Positions 13,481 to 16,832 of a stretch of 16,832 nucleotides of DNA are shown piece by piece; position 1 is the first letter of the stretch, and each line of letters opens with the position of its first letter. The DNA is from Pseudomonadota bacterium. GTDB taxonomy: Bacteria > Pseudomonadota > Alphaproteobacteria > Azospirillales > Azospirillaceae. Location of the stretch: positions 1 to 16,832 of the forward strand of contig JAEYOB010000414.1 in the NCBI GenBank assembly GCA_023412175.1, in the 5' to 3' direction. Made by a program: the position numbers and the translations under genes. The notes below the pieces were generated by a model. The model searched no databases. It worked only from the letters and a program-made list of their open reading frames with translations, and had not been told where the DNA came from.

Positions 13481-14082
13481 ACGCCGACATGATCTTCGCG
13501 GTCCTGCTGGCGCTCCTGGGGGCAGGGGCGCTTGGCGGCATGATGGTGATGGAGGTATCCCGCCTGGGAATGCTGTCGGCGCGGCGCTCACTGGCGCAGA
13601 AGCGCACGGCCGCCCTGCGCGCCGAGACGGAGCAGGCACGCGCACGCACCGCGCATCTGGAAACGGCCATCGAACGCGGACAGGCGCACGTGACCGCGCT
13701 GGCCGCCGAGTGCTTGCGGCTGACGTCGCTCGCCCGCACCGTCGAAGCCGACCGGGTGGAAGTGGTGCACGACCTCGGTGCGCCGGACGGCCGCCCCGCA
13801 CCGTACCGTTGCGTGCTGCGCACCGGGCCGGATTTCGCCCGCATCGATCCCCGCCACGTCGTCTTCTCCCACAGGATCTGGCAACGCAAGAATATCGCCC
13901 ACATCTGGGCGGAGACGCCGGAGTTGGCGCTCGCGCTGCTGCAACGCGCCTTCCCCGCCCGTTCCGGCGTGCTGCCCGGCGCCATCGAGCGGGTCGGCGG
14001 GGAAGCAACCGGCGGGTTTGCCCAGCCGGAGGGCTTCAAGGCGGACGCCCTGCCGGCCCCCGCACCGCAGGCCGCGGCATGA
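13477..14082 (+). CDS. Unknown membrane-anchored coiled-coil protein (201 aa)
   Basis: The family is unknown to me. Residues 5-27 (MIFAVLLALLGAGALGGMMV...) form one transmembrane helix. Residues 35-92 form a long charged helix, probably a coiled coil (ALRAETEQARARTAHLETAI). A compact C-terminal domain (about 95-172) contains VVHDLGAPDGRPAPYRCVLRTGPD and ELALALLQRAFPARSGV, followed by a Pro/Ala-rich tail. The start ATG overlaps the previous stop as ATGA (13477-13480), and its own TGA overlaps the next ATG in the same way (14079-14082). The next protein has the same plan, and its C-terminal domain is recognisably similar. The positively charged residues after the helix suggest a cytoplasmic C-terminus. 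Length and codon use look normal for the window. Function cannot be named. Confidence 0.78.
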   Translation: MNADMIFAVLLALLGAGALGGMMVMEVSRLGMLSARRSLAQKRTAALRAETEQARARTAHLETAIERGQAHVTALAAECLRLTSLARTVEADRVEVVHDLGAPDGRPAPYRCVLRTGPDFARIDPRHVVFSHRIWQRKNIAHIWAETPELALALLQRAFPARSGVLPGAIERVGGEATGGFAQPEGFKADALPAPAPQAAA

Positions 14083-14624
14083 CCGTCGCCCTCACCTGCG
14101 CCGCGGTGGCGCTGCTGGCGGTCAGCATTGTCCTGAACCGAGTGACGCGCCGTCAGCTCTCCACTGCGCGCGAGGCCCTGGCCGCCGACGAGACGGCGCT
14201 GACGGCTGCGGGCCGGGCACTCCAGGACGCGTTGCGCACCCGGCAAGACGCCGAACAGCGTCACGCCGGCCTGGAAGGACGCGTGGAGCAAGCCCAGGCT
14301 GACATTCGCACGGCGCAACAGGCGCTGGATGCCGCGCGGCAGGCTCCGGTGGAGCGGTTCCACGTGCTGGACCGGCTGGCACCGCGCCCTGCCCAGCTCT
14401 GGTCGGTGACGGTGGTCCGCGGCCCCGACGCGCCGGGCACCCCGCCGTGGACCGGTGAGCGGATCTGCCTCATTGCAGCGGCCAGCCGGAACGAGGCGCT
14501 GGAGCGGGTGATGCTGCGCTATCCGCGCACCGCCGGGTTCGACGTTCAGGCCGCAACCCCCTGCCCGCTTTTCCAAACCGCGGAGAGCACCGCGCCGCGC
14601 ATGCCGAAACGGCAACGGGGCTGA
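14079..14624 (+). CDS. Unknown membrane-anchored coiled-coil protein (181 aa), similar to its neighbour
   Basis: The family is unknown to me. A transmembrane helix lies at 3-20 (VALTCAAVALLAVSIVLN), followed by Arg-rich RVTRRQ, which suggests that the rest is cytoplasmic. Residues 25-90 form a coiled coil (LSTAREALAADETALTAAGR onwards). The C-terminal domain (about 92-160) contains FHVLDRLAPRPAQLWSVTVV, RGPD and NEALERVMLRYPRTAGF. The order of marks (hydrophobic strand, GPD, basic loop, helix ending in a basic-AG pair) matches the preceding protein, so the two probably arose by duplication and may pair through their coiled coils. The ATG overlaps the upstream stop (ATGA, 14079-14082). It is the last gene of the operon: a 188-bp gap follows before bdhA, which has its own promoter signal. 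Confidence 0.78.
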   Translation: MTVALTCAAVALLAVSIVLNRVTRRQLSTAREALAADETALTAAGRALQDALRTRQDAEQRHAGLEGRVEQAQADIRTAQQALDAARQAPVERFHVLDRLAPRPAQLWSVTVVRGPDAPGTPPWTGERICLIAAASRNEALERVMLRYPRTAGFDVQAATPCPLFQTAESTAPRMPKRQRG

Positions 14625-14654
14625 CCATCCGACGGGCCGACCGTCCGCCGATCC

Positions 14655-14687
14655 GGCGTCATTGTCGACATTCCAGACAGCGACGCC
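14655..14687. promoter_or_regulatory. Dyad-symmetric site upstream of bdhA, possible activator site
   Basis: GGCGTC-ATT-GTC (14655-14666) is mirrored by GAC-AGC-GACGCC (14676-14687) around a 9-nt centre; 10 of 12 paired positions match. The centre is near 14671, about 75 bp upstream of the -24 element at 14745. Enhancer-binding activators of sigma-54 commonly bind at such a distance. The arms do not resemble the NtrC consensus, so the protein is unknown. Confidence 0.4.
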
Positions 14688-14742
14688 GCCGTCCTCCCCC
14701 TTGAAACCGCCGGAATCCGGGCCATGGCTACGCAAACCGGGC

Positions 14743-14759
14743 TTGGCATGGCGCTTGCC
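14743..14759 (+). promoter_or_regulatory. Sigma-54 (RpoN) promoter for bdhA
   Basis: TTGGCATG (14743-14750), GCGC, then TTGCC (14755-14759) matches the -24/-12 consensus TTGGCACG-N4-TTGCW. The essential GG (14745-14746) and GC (14757-14758) are exactly 10 nt apart. Transcription would begin near 14770, about 43 nt before the bdhA ATG. From memory, 3-hydroxybutyrate use is RpoN-dependent in Pseudomonas aeruginosa, which makes the match more credible. Confidence 0.6.
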
Positions 14760-14812
14760 TTCATGGGCACCGATCGACGTGCCCGCCGCGGCACGCGCAC
14801 TGGGAGGAAAAT

Positions 14813-15598
14813 ATGGTTCTGAAGGGAAAGACGGCCGTCATCACCGGCTCGACGAGCGGCATCGGCCTGGGCATCGCCCGCTCGCTGGCGGCGCAGGGCG
14901 CCGACATCATGCTCAACGGCTTCGGCGATGCCGGCCACATCGCAGAGCTGCGCGCCGCGCTGGAACGGGAGTTCAAGGTGCGCATCGCCTACCATGGCGC
15001 CGACATGAGCAAGCCGGCGGAAATCGCCGCGCTGGTGGAGCACGCCGAGGCGACGCTGGGCGGGGTGGACATCCTGGTCAGCAACGCCGGCATCCAGCAC
15101 GTGGCGCCGATCGAGGAGTTCCCGGTCGAGCGTTGGGACGCGGTGATCGCCATCAACCTGTCGGCGGTGTTCCACGGCATGCGGCTGGCGCTGCCGGGGA
15201 TGAAGCGGCGCGGCTGGGGGCGCATCGTCAACATCGCCTCGGCGCACGGGCTGGTCGCCTCGGCCAACAAGTCGGCCTACGTGGCAGCCAAGCACGGCGT
15301 CGTCGGCCTGACCAAGACGGTGGCGCTGGAGACCGCCGGCACCGGGGTGACCTGCAACGCCATCTGCCCCGGCTGGGTGTTGACCCCACTGGTGCAGAAG
15401 CAGATCGACGCGCTGGCCGAGAAGAACGGCTGGAGCGACGAGCAGGCCGGCCGCGAGCTGCTGAGCGAGAAGCAGCCGTCGCAGAGCTTCGTCACGCCGG
15501 AGCAGCTCGGAGAGCTGACGGTCTTCCTGTGCTCCGACGCGGCGGCGCAGATGACCGGTTCGTCTCTGGTCATGGACGGCGGCTGGACGGCGCGGTAG
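14813..15598 (+). CDS. bdhA: D-3-hydroxybutyrate dehydrogenase
   Basis: A 261-aa short-chain dehydrogenase (EC 1.1.1.30) that oxidises (R)-3-hydroxybutyrate to acetoacetate with NAD, used when polyhydroxybutyrate stores or external hydroxybutyrate are consumed. Cofactor motif TGSTSGIG is at 11-18 and NAG at 91-93. The catalytic tetrad is Asn115 (AINLSAV), Ser143 (ASAHG), Tyr156 and Lys160 (YVAAK). CNAICPGWVLTPLVQKQI (181-198) and the segment ending MTGSSLVMDGGWTAR are typical of this enzyme rather than of short-chain dehydrogenases in general. The full length matches the family. Start choice: ATG at 14813 with GGGAGG at 14802-14807 and 5-nt spacing. It is monocistronic, preceded by a sigma-54 promoter match at 14743 and an upstream dyad, and followed by a strong palindrome at 15611. 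Confidence 0.94.
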   Translation: MVLKGKTAVITGSTSGIGLGIARSLAAQGADIMLNGFGDAGHIAELRAALEREFKVRIAYHGADMSKPAEIAALVEHAEATLGGVDILVSNAGIQHVAPIEEFPVERWDAVIAINLSAVFHGMRLALPGMKRRGWGRIVNIASAHGLVASANKSAYVAAKHGVVGLTKTVALETAGTGVTCNAICPGWVLTPLVQKQIDALAEKNGWSDEQAGRELLSEKQPSQSFVTPEQLGELTVFLCSDAAAQMTGSSLVMDGGWTAR

Positions 15599-15610
15599 GA
15601 ACTCCACGCA

Positions 15611-15637
15611 CCCTCCCCCAGCCCGGCTGGGGGAGGG
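15611..15637. terminator. Bidirectional hairpin terminator between convergent genes
   Basis: Two perfect 13-bp arms, CCCTCCCCCAGCC and GGCTGGGGGAGGG, surround a single C. The element lies 12 nt after the bdhA stop and 10 nt beyond the convergent chemoreceptor stop. No clear T-run follows on either side, so it may act as a hairpin that stalls polymerase or protects 3' ends, or be one copy of an extragenic palindrome family. Confidence 0.5.
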
Positions 15638-15647
15638 CCGTTCCTCC

Positions 15648-16832
15648 TCACCCGTGCCGGTAGTTCAGCCGCACCGCTCCCCAGTGCCGGCCGCGCACGC
15701 GGATCGGCACGCCGACCTCCTTGATGGTGACGAACTGCCCGCCGCCCATGTCGCGGCGGTAGGTCTGCAGCAGGAACGGCTTGGCGTTGCGCGCCGAGGC
15801 CAGGCCGGTGCGGTCGTTGAAAATCCGCCGGTTGCGGCAGTTGGCGGTGTTCCATACGGTGTCGCCCGGCCGCTGTGGGGCCGAATACTTGGTGTTGTGC
15901 GTCGGCAGGTAGCCATTGCGGTCTACCGGGACGCAGGACACCGTACGGGAATCGGCGGCGAAGGCCGGCTCGACGATGGCCGGCACCACGCGGTCGGTGA
16001 AATCGGTGAAGCGCGTGCGGTACTGCACCGGGTCGGTGCCGGGGATCGGCTGATAGGACTCGTCGAACAGGTCGGCTTCGCTCAGATCACCGCGCTCCAG
16101 TGCCGCCTCGAAGGCCGCGGCAAGGTGGCTGGCCACGTCCTGGGCGCGGCGAACGAAGGGGGTGTCCACCGTCTCGATGCCCATGGCGGCGGTCGCCTCG
16201 ATCAGCCCCTCGCCCAGGGTCAGCAGCGATCCGGCCTGCCCCTTGGCGCGGGCAATGTCCTCGCTGGAAGAGGCGACGTCGTCGGCGATCTGCGCCAGAC
16301 GCCCCTCCATGTCGCGGCAATGGTCGTGGATGCCCGCAGCGTCGGCGTCGATGCGCCCCGCCTCGGTGTCGATCTTCACCATGGCGGTGCCGACCGCCGC
16401 GAACACGCCGGCAATGCGGTCCGTTCCGTCGCGCACGCTGGCGGCACGCCGGGCGCCCGCGGCGCCATGGTCGAGCAGCGCGTGCACCCGATTGTCGAGG
16501 ATGCGCAGGGTGCCCTCGATCTCGGTGGTTGCTTCGGCCGTCTTGCGCGACAGCGCCTTCACCTCGCCGGCCACCACGGCGAAACCGCGCCCCGCCTCCC
16601 CCGCCCGCGCCGCCTCGATGGTGGCGTTGAGCGCCAGCAGGTTGGTTTGCTTGGCGATGGCATTGATCTCCTTTGCCACCTTGCCGACCGCCTGGAGCGC
16701 GTCACGCAGGTCGCCGAGCCCCGTCTCGATGTCGCCGACGGTGCCGACCAGCGCCTGGATTTCGCCCAGCGCCTGGACCAGCGTGTCGCGCGAGCGGTCC
16801 ACCTCGGCCCGGCCCTGCCGGACCTCCTGCAC
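15648..16832 (-). CDS. Methyl-accepting chemotaxis protein, C-terminal part
   Basis: At least 394 residues of a chemoreceptor; the N-terminus lies beyond the right edge. A GTG at the edge is in frame, but a complete receptor should begin further upstream. Numbered from that edge, the conserved signalling hairpin that contacts CheA and CheW spans about 55-96 ([20 protein letters not shown], then [15 protein letters not shown]). A long helical bundle continues to about 220. Then comes a compact C-terminal domain (about 222-394) with [42 protein letters not shown] and [12 protein letters not shown]. This terminal domain follows the signalling part and resembles a Cache/PAS-like sensor seen in other alphaproteobacterial receptors. 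It would be cytoplasmic unless the topology is unusual. There is no membrane helix in the visible part. It is convergent with bdhA. Confidence 0.92.
   Translation of the reverse strand: MQEVRQGRAEVDRSRDTLVQALGEIQALVGTVGDIETGLGDLRDALQAVGKVAKEINAIAKQTNLLALNATIEAARAGEAGRGFAVVAGEVKALSRKTAEATTEIEGTLRILDNRVHALLDHGAAGARRAASVRDGTDRIAGVFAAVGTAMVKIDTEAGRIDADAAGIHDHCRDMEGRLAQIADDVASSSEDIARAKGQAGSLLTLGEGLIEATAAMGIETVDTPFVRRAQDVASHLAAAFEAALERGDLSEADLFDESYQPIPGTDPVQYRTRFTDFTDRVVPAIVEPAFAADSRTVSCVPVDRNGYLPTHNTKYSAPQRPGDTVWNTANCRNRRIFNDRTGLASARNAKPFLLQTYRRDMGGGQFVTIKEVGVPIRVRGRHWGAVRLNYRHG

Overview
The window looks like chromosomal or chromid DNA of a GC-rich alphaproteobacterium, most likely Azospirillum or a close Rhodospirillales relative. 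This is inferred from the very high third-position GC, dense genes with 1-4 nt junctions, the wealth of two-component proteins, a stand-alone LigD polymerase, a chemoreceptor with a C-terminal sensor domain, and a polyhydroxybutyrate-cycle dehydrogenase. I see no rRNA, tRNA, CRISPR array, insertion sequence or phage gene.

Layout. (1) 1-1749: an edge-truncated unknown gene (minus), a LigD-type NHEJ polymerase (plus, GTG start) and an unknown 186-aa protein (minus). (2) 1968-4538: a minus-strand pair, class II fructose-bisphosphate aldolase followed by an MFS transporter, then a 404-bp regulatory gap. (3) 4943-8782: a plus-strand signalling set with a soluble HisKA_2 histidine kinase, a membrane HAMP-SpoIIE/PP2C phosphatase (SiaA type) and an OmpR-family response regulator. 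(4) 8796-12586: a minus-strand operon convergent with it, in transcription order REC-DUF3369-histidine kinase, SiaB-type kinase, SiaC-type phosphoprotein (DUF1987) and a histidine kinase with an N-terminal signalling helix. (5) 12770-14624: three unknown plus-strand genes joined by two ATGA overlaps; two encode similarly built membrane-anchored coiled-coil proteins. (6) 14813-15598: 3-hydroxybutyrate dehydrogenase behind a good sigma-54 promoter match and an upstream dyad. (7) 15648-16832: the C-terminal part of a methyl-accepting chemotaxis protein.

The most interesting part is 4943-12586. In Pseudomonas aeruginosa, SiaA (phosphatase) and SiaB (kinase) set the phosphorylation of SiaC, and unphosphorylated SiaC activates the diguanylate cyclase SiaD. 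Here SiaA, SiaB and SiaC are recognisable, but no GGDEF gene is present. The position next to siaC, joined by a 4-nt overlap, is held by a histidine kinase whose N-terminus is a signalling coiled coil of the type found ahead of GGDEF domains. The simplest reading is a partner-switching module whose output is a phosphorelay instead of c-di-GMP, with another hybrid kinase at the head of the operon and a kinase and response regulator beside siaA. The wiring is inferred from gene order and domains only.
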